The notes beneath the pieces are model-generated. The model saw only the letters and a list, made by a program, of their open reading frames with translations, did no database searches and was not told the DNA's origin. A stretch of DNA of 59,929 bases from Bacillota bacterium (GTDB taxonomy: Bacteria > Bacillota > Sulfobacillia > JAJZYS01 > JAJZLH01). The stretch is from positions 1-59,929 of the forward strand of contig JAKAUI010000044.1 in the NCBI GenBank assembly GCA_021827745.1. The letters are read 5' to 3'. A program made the translations under genes and the position numbers. Each line of letters starts with the position of its first letter. The first letter of the stretch is position 1. Of the stretch, positions 8,308 through 17,154 are shown one piece after another.

Positions 8308-9169
8308 ACATCAGGCCCAGATCGACGCCTTCGCCCAGCACCTGATGCTGAGCCAGTCGCCGCGCACGGTCGACGCCTACAGGAGAGACGCCGTCGCCTT
8401 CTTTCAGTTCTTGGACGACCGCCATCTCAGCTTTGGTCTGTCGTCTGTACGCAGCTACCTGCTCGATCTCCAGGAGCGCCGCCTGAGCAGGCGGACGGTG
8501 GCCCGCCGCCTGGCCGGGCTGCGCGCCTTCTGCCGCTACCAGGAGGAGGCGGGCGATCTGGCGGCCAACCCGTTACGGCTGGTTCGGACGCCGAAGGCTC
8601 GCCGGCTGCTGCCGCACCCCTTCAGCCGCGAAGAGATCGAGCGCATGCTGGCCGCTGGCGGTCCCGGTGCCGACGGGCTGCGCGCCCGAGCGGTGCTGGA
8701 GCTGTTCTATGGCTCGGGCCTGCGCATCAGCGAGCTGGCATCTTTGGATCTCGATGCCATCGACCTTAGCCAGCACTCGGCGGATGTGATCGGAAAGGGC
8801 GGTCGGGCCCGCAGGGCCCTCTTTGGTCAGCCGGCCGCCGACGCCGTCGGCCGCTACCTGAAGGACGCCCGCCCACTGTGGGCGGGGGCAGGTGAGCCCG
8901 CTTTGTTCGTGAACCGCAGGGGTGATCGGCTGAGCGTGCGCGGCCTGCGCCGGATCGTGGCCGCGCTCGCCCGCCGGGCCGGAGCGACCAGCACCAGCCC
9001 GCACGGGCTGCGCCACTCCTTTGCCACCCATCTGCTAGAGGGCGGCGCCGACCTGCGGGCCGTCCAGGAGCTGCTCGGGCACCGCTCGCTCAGCTCCACC
9101 CAGATCTACACCCACGTGGCGATGACCCAGATGCAAGAGGAGTACAAGAGAAGCCATCCCCGAGCCTAG
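8297..9169 (+). CDS. xerC: Tyrosine recombinase XerC-type
   Basis: Site-specific recombinase for chromosome dimer resolution at dif. Phage_integrase N-terminal SAM-like domain about 5-90; catalytic residues are all visible: Arg143 (GSGLRISEL), Lys167 (GKGGRAR), His236-x-x-Arg239 (HGLRHSFATHL), His262 (LLGHRSLSST) and Tyr271 (IYTHV). The 290-aa length fits XerC/CodV. ATG 8297 lies inside the end of topA; the topA-xerC pairing is the standard Firmicute order (topA-gid-codV in Bacillus), but trmFO/gid and the usual downstream clpQY genes are missing. Confidence 0.92.
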   Translation: MTSEHQAQIDAFAQHLMLSQSPRTVDAYRRDAVAFFQFLDDRHLSFGLSSVRSYLLDLQERRLSRRTVARRLAGLRAFCRYQEEAGDLAANPLRLVRTPKARRLLPHPFSREEIERMLAAGGPGADGLRARAVLELFYGSGLRISELASLDLDAIDLSQHSADVIGKGGRARRALFGQPAADAVGRYLKDARPLWAGAGEPALFVNRRGDRLSVRGLRRIVAALARRAGATSTSPHGLRHSFATHLLEGGADLRAVQELLGHRSLSSTQIYTHVAMTQMQEEYKRSHPRA

Positions 9170-9204
9170 TCCGAGCAGCGAGCGTAGAGAGGGGAGACGA
9201 CACC

Positions 9205-10998
9205 ATGGCACAGACGTCCGTCCCGTCGCGGCAGGAGCTTCAACCCGACCAGTGCTGGGATCTAAGTGCCTTGTTCGCCCGTGAGGAGGACTGGCACCGC
9301 CACGGCGAGGAGATCGTGCGCCAGGCCCAAGCGATGGCTCGCTTCTCCGGCCATCTCGGCGAGGGGGCGGCCGCGGTGGCCGCTGCGCTGACCGCCGAAG
9401 ACGCGCTCAGCCTCCTGATCGAGCGCTACTTGGCCTACGCCTCTTTTCGCCACGATCAGGACACCCAGGACAGCGCCGGAAGCAGCCTGGAGCAAAAGGC
9501 CCGCCAGGTGGTGGCTAAGGCCCAGGAGGCGGTCTCCTTCATCCGGCCCGAGCTGGTGGCGATGGCTCCGGGCCTGCTTGAGAGCTGGATCAAAGACGAT
9601 GCCCAGCTCGCCCCCTGGCGCCATGCCCTGGAAGAGATCGTCCGCCGCCGTGCGCACTGGCTGAGCCCAGACGTGGAGGCGGCCATCTCCGCCCTCGGTC
9701 CGGCCCTGGACGGCGCCAGCCAGGCGGCCTCTCAGCTCTCAAACGCCGACTTTGACTTCGGGACGGTGGAGGACGGTAGCGGGCAGAGCCATCCGCTCAG
9801 CCACGGCCGCTACGGGGTCTATCTGACCGGTCAAGACCGGGTGCTGCGCCAGAACGCCTACCGCAGGACGCTGCAGACCTACGCAGACCACCGCCACACC
9901 TTCGCCGCCACCCTGGCCCAGACGGCGGAGCTCGACGCTGCGATGGCCAGGCTGCGCGGCTACCCGAGTGCCCTGGCCATGCGCCTGGACGAGCGGAGCC
10001 TGCCTGAGGCGGTCTACCCGACGCTTGTTTCGGCCATCGATCAGAGCCTGCCCACCCTGCACCGCTATCTGAACTGGCGCAAGAGGCGGCTCGGTCTTCT
10101 CGAGCTGCACTTCTACGATCTGCTGGTGCCGATTGTTGAAGACTCTGCGATGTTCACCTGGGAGAGGGCCCAGGCGCTGGTCAAGGATGCCGTGGCGCCG
10201 CTCGGCGATCGCTATCGGAAGGCGCTTTCCGACTATCTGGCCAAGCGGGCGATCGACCATCTGGAAAATCGGGGCAAGCGATCGGGCGCCTACAGCTGGG
10301 ACGTCTACGACGTACACCCCTACATCCTGATGACCTTCACCGAAGAGCGGCAGAGCGTGTTCACCCTGATCCACGAACTCGGCCATGCCCTGCACTCCTG
10401 CTTTAGCTCGGAGCACCAGAGCGTGCGCAACGCCCAGTACCCGATCTTCCTGGCCGAAGTGGCCTCGACGGCCAATGAGCACCTGCTGCTCGACCACATG
10501 CTCCAGCACGCCGACTCAGACCAAGAACGGCTGGTCCTGCTGGACAGCTTGGCCCGGGACTATCTGGGAACGGTCTACCGCCAGGCCTTCTTCGCCGAGT
10601 TCGAGCAGGCGTTTCATGCCGCCCACGAAGCCGGCGAGCCGCTGACCGCCGAGAGCATCTCCGCCCTCTACCAAGCGGCGATCGAACATGTCTACGGCGC
10701 TGCGGTGACGGTCGATGAAGAGACCAAGATGGAGTGGGCGCGCATCCCGCACTTTTACTTCAGCTTCTATGTCTTCCAGTATGCCACCGGCTTTCTGGCC
10801 GCCTCCGCCCTGATGGAGGGTGTGCGCCAGGACCCGGCCGCCGCCGAGCGCTATGTGCAGTTTTTGTCCCTGGGCGGGTCTTTGGACCCCCTGCCAGCGC
10901 TGCAGCAGGCCGGAGTCGACATGGCGGACGTCGCCTCCTTGGAGCGGGGACTGGCCGCCTTCGACCGGCTGGTCGGCGAGTTGGAGACGCTGGGGTAG
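9205..10998 (+). CDS. pepF: Oligoendopeptidase F (M3B metallopeptidase)
   Basis: Cytoplasmic zinc peptidase that degrades peptides of roughly 7-17 residues. The zinc motif HELGH is at residues 390-394 with the third ligand Glu near 418 (LAEVASTANEHLL), and the substrate-binding HFYFSFYVFQYATG stretch is near 515. At 597 aa the size is normal for PepF. ATG 9205 is preceded by AGAGGGGAG. The gene stands between xerC and the arg operon and likely ends the topA transcript; no clear terminator is seen directly after it. Confidence 0.94.
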   Translation: MAQTSVPSRQELQPDQCWDLSALFAREEDWHRHGEEIVRQAQAMARFSGHLGEGAAAVAAALTAEDALSLLIERYLAYASFRHDQDTQDSAGSSLEQKARQVVAKAQEAVSFIRPELVAMAPGLLESWIKDDAQLAPWRHALEEIVRRRAHWLSPDVEAAISALGPALDGASQAASQLSNADFDFGTVEDGSGQSHPLSHGRYGVYLTGQDRVLRQNAYRRTLQTYADHRHTFAATLAQTAELDAAMARLRGYPSALAMRLDERSLPEAVYPTLVSAIDQSLPTLHRYLNWRKRRLGLLELHFYDLLVPIVEDSAMFTWERAQALVKDAVAPLGDRYRKALSDYLAKRAIDHLENRGKRSGAYSWDVYDVHPYILMTFTEERQSVFTLIHELGHALHSCFSSEHQSVRNAQYPIFLAEVASTANEHLLLDHMLQHADSDQERLVLLDSLARDYLGTVYRQAFFAEFEQAFHAAHEAGEPLTAESISALYQAAIEHVYGAAVTVDEETKMEWARIPHFYFSFYVFQYATGFLAASALMEGVRQDPAAAERYVQFLSLGGSLDPLPALQQAGVDMADVASLERGLAAFDRLVGELETLG

Positions 10999-11008
10999 CG
11001 GCTGGGGC

Positions 11009-11037
11009 TTGACGGATCCATAGTGGGCTGGTATGGT
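11009..11037 (+). promoter_or_regulatory. Promoter of the argFGH operon
   Basis: TTGACG (11009-11014), a 17-base spacer, then TATGGT (11032-11037): five of six and four of six matches to the sigma-70/sigma-A consensus at ideal spacing. Predicted transcription start is about 11043-11045, only a few bases before the leader peptide ATG at 11048, so that peptide may be translated from a nearly leaderless 5' end. No ArgR-like box was recognised. Confidence 0.75.
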
Positions 11038-11047
11038 CCCCGATACG

Positions 11048-11137
11048 ATGATCGGACTAGGCGTGGCACCGACCCTTCGTCTGACGGCCGCCGCAACCAG
11101 GAGGGCCAGGAGGAAGCGCGCCTGGGCCATCCTCTGA
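11048..11137 (+). CDS. Arginine-rich leader peptide of the arg operon
   Basis: Twenty-nine codons from ATG 11048 to TGA 11135-11137. Six residues are arginine; codons 18-24 read Arg-Arg-Ala-Arg-Arg-Lys-Arg (AGG AGG GCC AGG AGG AAG CGC, 11099-11119). The density of Arg codons directly ahead of an arginine biosynthesis operon and its terminator is the signature of a ribosome-stalling attenuator peptide, as in trp or his leaders. Alternative in-frame start GTG 11063 would keep the Arg block. No strong ribosome site precedes either start, consistent with near-leaderless initiation. The role is inferred from the sequence layout. Confidence 0.75.
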   Translation: MIGLGVAPTLRLTAAATRRARRKRAWAIL

Positions 11138-11179
11138 CGTAGCATCGGCTGAATTCGTTCAGCGATCCAGAGGCCCGGG
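11104..11179 (+). promoter_or_regulatory. Pause and antiterminator hairpins of the arg attenuator
   Basis: Two alternative pairings share the segment starting at 11121. Pause/protector hairpin: GGCCAGG (11104-11110) with CCTGGGCC (11121-11128, one bulged G). Antiterminator: CCTGGG (11121-11126) with CCCGGG (11174-11179), plus CCTCTG (11131-11136) with CAGAGG (11168-11173), closing over a hairpin GCTGAA-TTCG-TTCAGC (11148-11163) with a UUCG tetraloop. The first segment lies under the Arg codons 19-22 of the leader peptide, so a ribosome stalled there would free 11121-11136 to form the antiterminator, which destroys the terminator at 11170-11197. Confidence 0.7.
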
Positions 11180-11205
11180 GCGCTCGCCCCGGGCCTCTTT
11201 TGTTT
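11170..11205 (+). terminator. Rho-independent attenuator terminator before argF
   Basis: GAGGCCCGGGGC (11170-11181), loop GCTC, GCCCCGGGCCTC (11186-11197): a perfect 12-bp GC-rich stem followed by TTTTGTTT (11198-11205). It lies between the promoter and argF, so transcription of the operon must pass it. The 5' arm overlaps the 3' strand of the antiterminator, making the two folds exclusive. Confidence 0.92.
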
Positions 11206-11247
11206 GCTGCCCGCACCGGCTGGAGATCGAGATGAGGAGGAGATGCC

Positions 11248-12165
11248 ATGTTGTCCCAAAAGACCCATCGCCAGCTTCTGGCACTGGACGAGCTTGACGC
11301 CGCGGAGATTCACGGCCTGCTGGCCACTGCTGTCGCCCTGAAGGGGCAGAAGCTGAAGCTGGCCGAGGGCCAGATGCTGGGGCTGCTCTTCACCAAGCCC
11401 TCGACCCGCACCCGGGTTTCCTTCGAGGTGGCGATGGCGCAGCTGGGCGGCCAGTCCCTGTACCTGAGCGCCGAAGCGACCCATCTCTCGCGGGGCGAGA
11501 GTCTGGCCCACACCGCCCGAGTGCTCGGCCGCTACCTGGATGTGATCGCCATGCGCACCCACGCCCACGAAGACGTCGAGCTGATGGCCGAAGAGAGCGG
11601 CATCCCGGTCGTGAACGCCCTGACCGAGCGCTTTCACCCGATGCAGGTGCTGGCCGACCTGCTGACCGTGCAGACGGCCAAGGGCGCCCTGGAAGACCTG
11701 ACCTACGCCTATGTCGGCGACGGCAACAACATGGCCAACACCTGGGTCCTGGCCCAGGCTGGCCTAGGTCTCGACCTCAGGATTGCCACCCCGCCCGGCT
11801 TTGCGCCTGACCCTGCGGTCCTCGACCGGCCGGTGGTGAAGAGCCACCCGCCCATGTTGTGCGAAGACCCGCTTGCGGCTGTTTCAGGCGCCGACGTGGT
11901 GATCACCGACACCTGGGTCAGCATGGGCATGGAAGAGGAGGCGACGGTGCGCCGCACCCTGTTCGCTCCCTATCAGGTGAACGCTGCGCTGATGTCCCAC
12001 GCCGCCAAGGGTGCCATCTTCCTGCACTGCCTGCCCGCCCATCTGGGAGAAGAGGTCACCGAGGAGGTCTTGGAGGGGCCGCAGAGCGCTGTGTGGGACG
12101 AGGCCGAAAACCGGCTCCATGTGCAAAAGGCCTGGCTTGCGACTGTACTGGGAGGTGTCTCTTAG
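11248..12165 (+). CDS. argF: Ornithine carbamoyltransferase
   Basis: Makes citrulline from ornithine and carbamoyl phosphate, the sixth step of arginine synthesis. Carbamoyl-phosphate motif STRTR (52-56), HPMQ (130-133, usually HPCQ or HPTQ), GDGNNMANTW (157-166), the ornithine loop DTWVSMG (221-227) and HCLPAH (260-265). The SMG loop distinguishes it from aspartate carbamoyltransferase. Length 305 aa. ATG 11248 follows AGGAGGAG. First gene of argF-argG-argH, under the leader attenuator; argG starts on the base after its stop codon. The earlier pathway genes (argCJBD) are not in the window. Confidence 0.96.
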   Translation: MLSQKTHRQLLALDELDAAEIHGLLATAVALKGQKLKLAEGQMLGLLFTKPSTRTRVSFEVAMAQLGGQSLYLSAEATHLSRGESLAHTARVLGRYLDVIAMRTHAHEDVELMAEESGIPVVNALTERFHPMQVLADLLTVQTAKGALEDLTYAYVGDGNNMANTWVLAQAGLGLDLRIATPPGFAPDPAVLDRPVVKSHPPMLCEDPLAAVSGADVVITDTWVSMGMEEEATVRRTLFAPYQVNAALMSHAAKGAIFLHCLPAHLGEEVTEEVLEGPQSAVWDEAENRLHVQKAWLATVLGGVS

Positions 12166-13368
12166 GTGTCAGAGATGAAGAAGATGGTGGTCCTGGCCTA
12201 CTCCGGTGGCCTCGATACCTCGGTGGCGATCCGCTGGCTGAAGGACACGTACGGCTATCAGGTGGTGGCGCTCTCGCTGGACCTGGGCGAGACGCCGGAC
12301 GCCAAGGCGCTGGAGAAGAAGGCCCTGATCAGCGGCGCCGAGGCCGTGGTGATCAAAGACGCCAAGGACGAGTTCGTCTCGGAGTTCATCAAGCCGGCCT
12401 TATGGGCCAATGCGCTCTACCAGAAGGAGTACCCGCTGGCCACGGCCCTGGCCCGGCCGCTGATCGCCAAGCACCTGGTCGCCACCGCCCGGGAGTTCGG
12501 TGCTGAGGCCGTCGCCCACGGCTGCACCGGAAAGGGCAACGATCAGGTCCGCTTCGATGTGGCTGTGGCGTCGCTGGCGCCTGACCTCACGGTGGTGGCG
12601 CCGGTCCGGGAGTGGGCCTGGACCCGAGCTCAGGAGATCGCCTACGCCGATGTGCACGGCATCCCGGTGCCGGCCACCTTGGAGAACCCGTACAGCGTCG
12701 ACGCCAACCTGTGGGGACGCTCGGTCGAGGGCGGAGTCCTGGAGGATCCTTGGGTGGAGCCGCCTGCCGCCTGCTACGCCTGGACGGCCGGCCCTGGCGC
12801 CTGGCCAGTTGGTGGCGAAGAGATCACGATCGGCTTTGAAGAGGGGGTGCCCGTCCAGTTGAACGGCGAGCCGATGGCGCTTAAGACGCTGATCGTGGCA
12901 GTCGGGGAGACGGCAGGACGCCACGGCATCGGCCGCATCGATCTGATCGAGGACCGCCTGGTCGGCATCAAGAGCCGCGAGGTATACGAGGCGCCGGCCG
13001 CCGTCACCCTGATCGCCGCCCACCGGGCGGCCGAGGCGCTGACCCTGCCTAAGGACCTGCTCCAGCACAAGGCCGGGATCGAAGAGGTGCTCTCTCAAAG
13101 CGTCTACAACGGGCTCTGGTTCAGCCCGCTGACCCAATCCCTGCTCGCCTACCTCAAGGAAACCCAGCAGGCGGTGACGGCCGAGGTCCGGCTGCGCCTT
13201 CAGGCCGGAAAGGCGACCGTGGTCGGGCGCCGCTCGCCCTGTTCGCTCTACCGATCCGATCTCGCCACCTACGGCGAAGGCGACACCTTTGACGCCACGG
13301 CCGCCGTCGGCTTCATCAAGATCTGGGGGCTGCCGCTGAAGGCGGTGGCAAGCGCTCATGGCCGATAA
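12166..13368 (+). CDS. argG: Argininosuccinate synthase
   Basis: Joins citrulline and aspartate with ATP to form argininosuccinate. The N-terminal PP-loop AYSGGLDTSVAI is at about residues 11-22, and HGCTGKGNDQVRF near 120 is a second family signature. At 400 aa it is the usual bacterial type. GTG 12166 is preferred over ATG 12175 because GGGAGGTG (12151-12158) is correctly spaced from it. It abuts argF and overlaps argH by 11 bp, so the three genes should be co-translated. Confidence 0.96.
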   Translation: MSEMKKMVVLAYSGGLDTSVAIRWLKDTYGYQVVALSLDLGETPDAKALEKKALISGAEAVVIKDAKDEFVSEFIKPALWANALYQKEYPLATALARPLIAKHLVATAREFGAEAVAHGCTGKGNDQVRFDVAVASLAPDLTVVAPVREWAWTRAQEIAYADVHGIPVPATLENPYSVDANLWGRSVEGGVLEDPWVEPPAACYAWTAGPGAWPVGGEEITIGFEEGVPVQLNGEPMALKTLIVAVGETAGRHGIGRIDLIEDRLVGIKSREVYEAPAAVTLIAAHRAAEALTLPKDLLQHKAGIEEVLSQSVYNGLWFSPLTQSLLAYLKETQQAVTAEVRLRLQAGKATVVGRRSPCSLYRSDLATYGEGDTFDATAAVGFIKIWGLPLKAVASAHGR

Positions 13369-14749
13369 GCTGTGGTCAGGCCGCCTGCCGGCCCAGTTGG
13401 ACCCACGGTTCGAGGCGTTCTCCTGCTCCCTGCCTGCAGACCTCCACCTCTTTGAGCACGACCTGATCGGGACGATGGCCCATGTGCGCGCCCTGGCCGG
13501 CGCCAGCCTGCTTCAGCCCAAAGAGGCCGCCGCTCTGCTCGCCGTGTTGGAAGAGCTGCGTGCCGCCGGCGCCGAATCCTTCCCCTGGTCCGAAGCGGAC
13601 GAAGACCTGCACGCCGCGATCGAGCGGGTGGTGGTGGAGCGGGTGGGGGAGGCTGGGCTGCGCCTGCACACCGGCCGCAGCCGAAACGACCAGGTGGCCA
13701 CGGCCAGCCACCTCTATGCCCACCAGGCGGCCATCTCGCTGGCACAGGGGGCGCGAGACTTCGCCCAGGCCGTGTTGGACAAGGCCAAGGCGGCCGGCGA
13801 TCAGCTGATCGTGGGCATGACCCACCTGCAACCGGCCCAGCCGGTGCTGCTGGCGCATCATCTCTTGGCCTACTCCTGGATGGCGACCCGGGACGCCGAC
13901 CGCTTCCTGGCGGCGGCTGCCCATGCCAAGCAGGCCTCGCCGCTGGGGGCGGGTGCCCTGGCCGGGACCGGCTTTGCGCTGGACAGCATCGAGTGCGCCA
14001 CAGAGATGGGCTTTGACGCCCCCTACCCCAACTCGATCGACGCCGTCTCCGACCGCGACTACCTGGCCGAGCTGGCCTTCGCCTGCGCCCTGGCCACCTC
14101 CCACTTGTCCCGTCTGGCTGAGGAGCTGATCCTCTGGAGCCACCCGGCCTTCGGGCAGGTCCGGCTGGCCGATCCGTTCGTGACCGGGTCGTCGATGATG
14201 CCGCAAAAGCGCAACCCGGACAGCGCCGAGCTGGTGCGGGCCAAGAGCGGGACTGTGATCGGGGACCTGACCACGGTCCTGACCGTGCTGAAGGCGTTGC
14301 CGCTCGCCTATATGCGCGATCTGCAGGAGGACAAGCCTGCGCTCTACCGGGCGGTCTCAGCCACAGAAGATTCCTTGCGCATCATGGCCGGCGTGGTCGC
14401 AACCGCCACCTTTTTGCCGGTGGAGCCGGTCTACGGAGACCTCACGCTCGCCACCGAGCTGGCCGACCACCTGGTGCGGGGCGGCGTGCCGTTTCGCAAG
14501 GCCCATGCCATCGTCGGCCAGCTCAGCGCCACGGCCGAGGAGCTGGGCGGGAACTTCGGCCGCCTGACCCGAGCCGAGTTCCGCCAGGCCAGCCCCTTGT
14601 TTTCAGACCAGCTGGACCGCCTGCTCGACCCCCGCCAGGCGATCCGTGCCCATAGCGCCATCGGCGGAACGGCGCCTGAACGGGTTCAGGAGCAGATGGA
14701 CCAGCTGTCTTCCGTCCTCCAGGGGCTCGACCGGGCCCTCGCCAGTTGA
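13358..14749 (+). CDS. argH: Argininosuccinate lyase
   Basis: Splits argininosuccinate into arginine and fumarate, the last step of the pathway. The fumarase/lyase superfamily signature GSSMMPQKRNPDS is at about 277-289 and the catalytic His in MTHLQPAQP is near 156. Length 463 aa. ATG 13358 lies 11 bp inside argG. Its stop overlaps the -35 box of the rpsB promoter; a dedicated terminator is not obvious. Confidence 0.96.
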   Translation: MADKLWSGRLPAQLDPRFEAFSCSLPADLHLFEHDLIGTMAHVRALAGASLLQPKEAAALLAVLEELRAAGAESFPWSEADEDLHAAIERVVVERVGEAGLRLHTGRSRNDQVATASHLYAHQAAISLAQGARDFAQAVLDKAKAAGDQLIVGMTHLQPAQPVLLAHHLLAYSWMATRDADRFLAAAAHAKQASPLGAGALAGTGFALDSIECATEMGFDAPYPNSIDAVSDRDYLAELAFACALATSHLSRLAEELILWSHPAFGQVRLADPFVTGSSMMPQKRNPDSAELVRAKSGTVIGDLTTVLTVLKALPLAYMRDLQEDKPALYRAVSATEDSLRIMAGVVATATFLPVEPVYGDLTLATELADHLVRGGVPFRKAHAIVGQLSATAEELGGNFGRLTRAEFRQASPLFSDQLDRLLDPRQAIRAHSAIGGTAPERVQEQMDQLSSVLQGLDRALAS

Positions 14750-14775
14750 GGGCCCGAGCTGTCCTGTGGTAGACT
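14746..14775 (+). promoter_or_regulatory. Extended -10 promoter of rpsB-tsf
   Basis: TTGAGG (14746-14751), 18 bases, then TAGACT (14770-14775) preceded by TGG at 14767-14769, an extended -10. The -35 box overlaps the argH stop codon. The predicted start is about 14782, leaving a 100-nt leader before rpsB. Confidence 0.6.
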
Positions 14776-14804
14776 CACCCAGAACCAATTCGCACGCTGA
14801 CCAA

Positions 14805-14840
14805 GGCGCCCGGACGGTGGCCGCAAGGCTTCCGGGAGCC
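14805..14840 (+). promoter_or_regulatory. Structured leader of rpsB, candidate S2 autoregulatory element
   Basis: A compound hairpin: GGC (14805-14807) with GCC (14838-14840); CCCGGA (14809-14814) with TCCGGG (14831-14836); an asymmetric CGGT bulge; then GGCC (14819-14822) with GGCT (14827-14830), closed by a GCAA GNRA tetraloop. No T-run follows, so it is not a terminator. Such a motif ahead of rpsB suggests r-protein feedback control. That is inference; the fold was drawn by hand. Confidence 0.5.
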
Positions 14841-14881
14841 GATGCGGTCGGCGGAGGTCAAACCGAGGAGGGATTCGGCGC

Positions 14882-15733
14882 GTGAGTTACATTTCCATGA
14901 AGCAGCTCCTGGAAGCGGGCGTGCACTTCGGACACCAGACCAGACGGTGGAATCCGAAGATGCGCCCGTACATTTTTTCGGAGCGAAACGGCATCTACAT
15001 CATCGATCTGCAGCAGACGGTGCGGATGGCCGAAGATGCGTACACCTGCGTGCGCGACACCGCCATGGGCGGTGGCCGGGTGCTGTTCGTCGGCACCAAG
15101 AAGCAGGCCCAGGAGTCGATCAGAGAAGAGGCCATCCGCTGCGGCGAGTTCTACGTCAACCAGCGCTGGCTGGGCGGCACCCTGACCAACTTCCAAACCA
15201 TCCGCAAGCGGATCCAGCGCCTGATCGAGTTGGAGGAGATGGAGTCGACCGGCCAGCTGTCCCGGCTCACCAAGCGCGAGGTCAGCCGGCTGCTCGGCGA
15301 GCAGGAGCGGCTGGAGAAGTTTCTGGGCGGCATCAAGGGCATGAGCCGGCTGCCCCAGCTCCTGTTCGTGGTGGACCCCAGAAAAGAACACATCGCCGTC
15401 ACGGAGGCCCGCACCTTGGGCATCCCGATCGTGGCCATCGTCGACACCAACTGCGATCCGGACGAGATCGACTTCATCATCCCCGGAAACGACGACGCCA
15501 TCCGCTCGGTGCGGTTGATCGCCTCCAAGATGGCCCAGGCGATCTTGGAGGGCAAACAGGGCGTGCAGGTGAGCGACGAGGATCAAGAGGGCCAGGTGTG
15601 GACAGCAGAGACGGCAGAGCTGGAGGGCGAGGACGAGGACGCCGAGCCCGAGGACGAGAGCGACGTCGAGCCGGACAAGCCAGAGACGTCCGAGATCACG
15701 GCCGAACTCTTCGGTGTCGAGGAGGAGGCCTAG
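14882..15733 (+). CDS. rpsB: 30S ribosomal protein S2
   Basis: Small-subunit r-protein S2. [20 protein letters not shown] at the N-terminus, [10 protein letters not shown] near 65 and [11 protein letters not shown] near 97 are diagnostic. The protein (283 aa) is longer than usual because of an acidic tail of about 45 residues rich in Glu and Asp. GTG 14882 is supported by GAGGAGGG at 14865-14872; ATG 14897 would remove conserved residues. First gene of the rpsB-tsf-pyrH-frr operon. Confidence 0.96.
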   Translation: MSYISMKQLLEAGVHFGHQTRRWNPKMRPYIFSERNGIYIIDLQQTVRMAEDAYTCVRDTAMGGGRVLFVGTKKQAQESIREEAIRCGEFYVNQRWLGGTLTNFQTIRKRIQRLIELEEMESTGQLSRLTKREVSRLLGEQERLEKFLGGIKGMSRLPQLLFVVDPRKEHIAVTEARTLGIPIVAIVDTNCDPDEIDFIIPGNDDAIRSVRLIASKMAQAILEGKQGVQVSDEDQEGQVWTAETAELEGEDEDAEPEDESDVEPDKPETSEITAELFGVEEEA

Positions 15734-15734
15734 C

Positions 15735-16355
15735 ATGGCAACGATCAGCGCCGACGCCGTCCGCCAGCTTAGGGAGCGGACAGGCGCCGGAATGATGGAC
15801 TGCAAGCGGGCGCTGGAGCAGGCCGGAGGTCAGATGGAGCAGGCAGCCGACCTGTTGCGCAAGCAGGGGCTGGCGACGGCCGCCAAGAAGGCCGGCCGGG
15901 TGGCGGCCCAGGGCCTGGTCGAGGCCTACATCCACGCCGGAGGCAGGATCGGCGTCCTAATCGAGGTCAACTGCGAGACCGACTTTGTGGCCAACACCGA
16001 CGACTTTCGGCAGCTGTGCCACGACTTGGCGCTGCAGGTAGCGGCGTCTGGCCCGCGTTACGTGTCTCGCGAGCAGGTGCCAAGCGAGGTGGCGGCCAAA
16101 GAGGCCGATATCCTGCGCGCTCAGGCCGAGCAGAGCGGCAAGCCCGCGACCGTGATCGAGAAGATGGTGGAAGGGCGCCTTTCCAAGTTCTACGAAGAGG
16201 TCTGTCTCTTGGAGCAGCCCTTCATCCGCAACCCTGACCTGACCGTCGGGACGCGGGTGGCCGAGACGGTGGCCAAGACCGGCGAGAACATCCAGGTTCG
16301 GCGGTTTTCGCGCTTTGAGGTGGCGGAAGGACTGGAGTCGTCGGCGGCGAGCTAG
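15735..16355 (+). CDS. tsf: Translation elongation factor Ts (short form)
   Basis: Guanine-nucleotide exchange factor for EF-Tu. UBA-like N-terminus with [13 protein letters not shown] (about 15-27) and the EF-Ts signature [15 protein letters not shown] (about 78-92). At 206 aa it is the short form seen in Thermus and some Firmicutes, lacking much of the second core subdomain of the roughly 290-aa E. coli protein. ATG 15735 follows GGAGGAGG, which lies at the end of rpsB one base upstream of its stop. Confidence 0.95.
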   Translation: MATISADAVRQLRERTGAGMMDCKRALEQAGGQMEQAADLLRKQGLATAAKKAGRVAAQGLVEAYIHAGGRIGVLIEVNCETDFVANTDDFRQLCHDLALQVAASGPRYVSREQVPSEVAAKEADILRAQAEQSGKPATVIEKMVEGRLSKFYEEVCLLEQPFIRNPDLTVGTRVAETVAKTGENIQVRRFSRFEVAEGLESSAAS

Positions 16356-16410
16356 GGTACCGACGCAGACCCACAGGCATGGCCGACAGCCGTCCGGGAA
16401 GGAGGCGCCA

Positions 16411-17154
16411 ATGGCAGACCAGCCCGCCTATCGGCGGATCGTGCTCAAGCTGTCCGGGGAGGCTCTGGCCGGCGGGAGGGGGTTCGGGATCGACCCCCAG
16501 ACCGTGCGTTCTCTGGCCCAGCAGGTGGCCGACGTGATGGCCCTTGGCGTAGAGGTCGGCGTCGTGGTCGGCGGCGGAAACTTCTGGCGGGGCACCGATG
16601 CCCAGGCCGCCGACATGGATCGGGCCAACGCCGACTACATGGGCATGCTGGCCACCGTGATCAACGCCCTGGCCCTGCAGGACGCCCTGGAGCACCGCGG
16701 CGTCCCCTGCCGCGTCCAGACCGCCATCGAGATGCGCTCTGTCGCCGAGCCCTACATTCGGAGACGGGCGATCCGACACATGGAGAAGGGGCGAGCCGTG
16801 GTGTTCGCCGCCGGCAACGGAAACCCGTACTTTTCGACCGACACCACGGCCGCCCTGAGGGCGGCCGAAATCGAAGCCGACGTCATGCTGAAGGCGACCC
16901 GCGAGGACGGCGTTTTCGATGCCGACCCGAGAACCCACCCCGAGGCCCGCAAGTTCACGTCGATCGGCTATCTGGAAGTGCTGCAGCGCGGGCTGAAGGT
17001 GATGGACACCACCGCCATCTCGCTGTGTATGGACAACCAGATTCCGATCATCGTCTTCAACATCGAGAACTTCGGCAACATTGTGAAGGTGGTGTCCGGC
17101 GCGCCGATCGGCACAACGGTTGGCGGTGCCCTGGAGGAGGGGAACGGGCGGTGA
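16411..17154 (+). CDS. pyrH: Uridylate kinase
   Basis: Phosphorylates UMP to UDP; amino acid kinase fold. Motifs are LKLSGEAL (about 13-20), [10 protein letters not shown] (about 52), [15 protein letters not shown] (about 136) and [14 protein letters not shown] (about 164). Length 247 aa. ATG 16411 is preceded by GGAAGGAGG; upstream in-frame codons have no ribosome site and no family match. Its stop overlaps the frr start (GTGA). Confidence 0.96.
   Translation: MADQPAYRRIVLKLSGEALAGGRGFGIDPQTVRSLAQQVADVMALGVEVGVVVGGGNFWRGTDAQAADMDRANADYMGMLATVINALALQDALEHRGVPCRVQTAIEMRSVAEPYIRRRAIRHMEKGRAVVFAAGNGNPYFSTDTTAALRAAEIEADVMLKATREDGVFDADPRTHPEARKFTSIGYLEVLQRGLKVMDTTAISLCMDNQIPIIVFNIENFGNIVKVVSGAPIGTTVGGALEEGNGR

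Noticed and set aside
11059-11075. GGCGTGGCACCG looks somewhat like the T-box core AGGGTGGNACCGCG.
   Set aside because: Only about 15 nt separate it from the transcription start, leaving no room for a specifier stem, and the leader peptide model explains the region.
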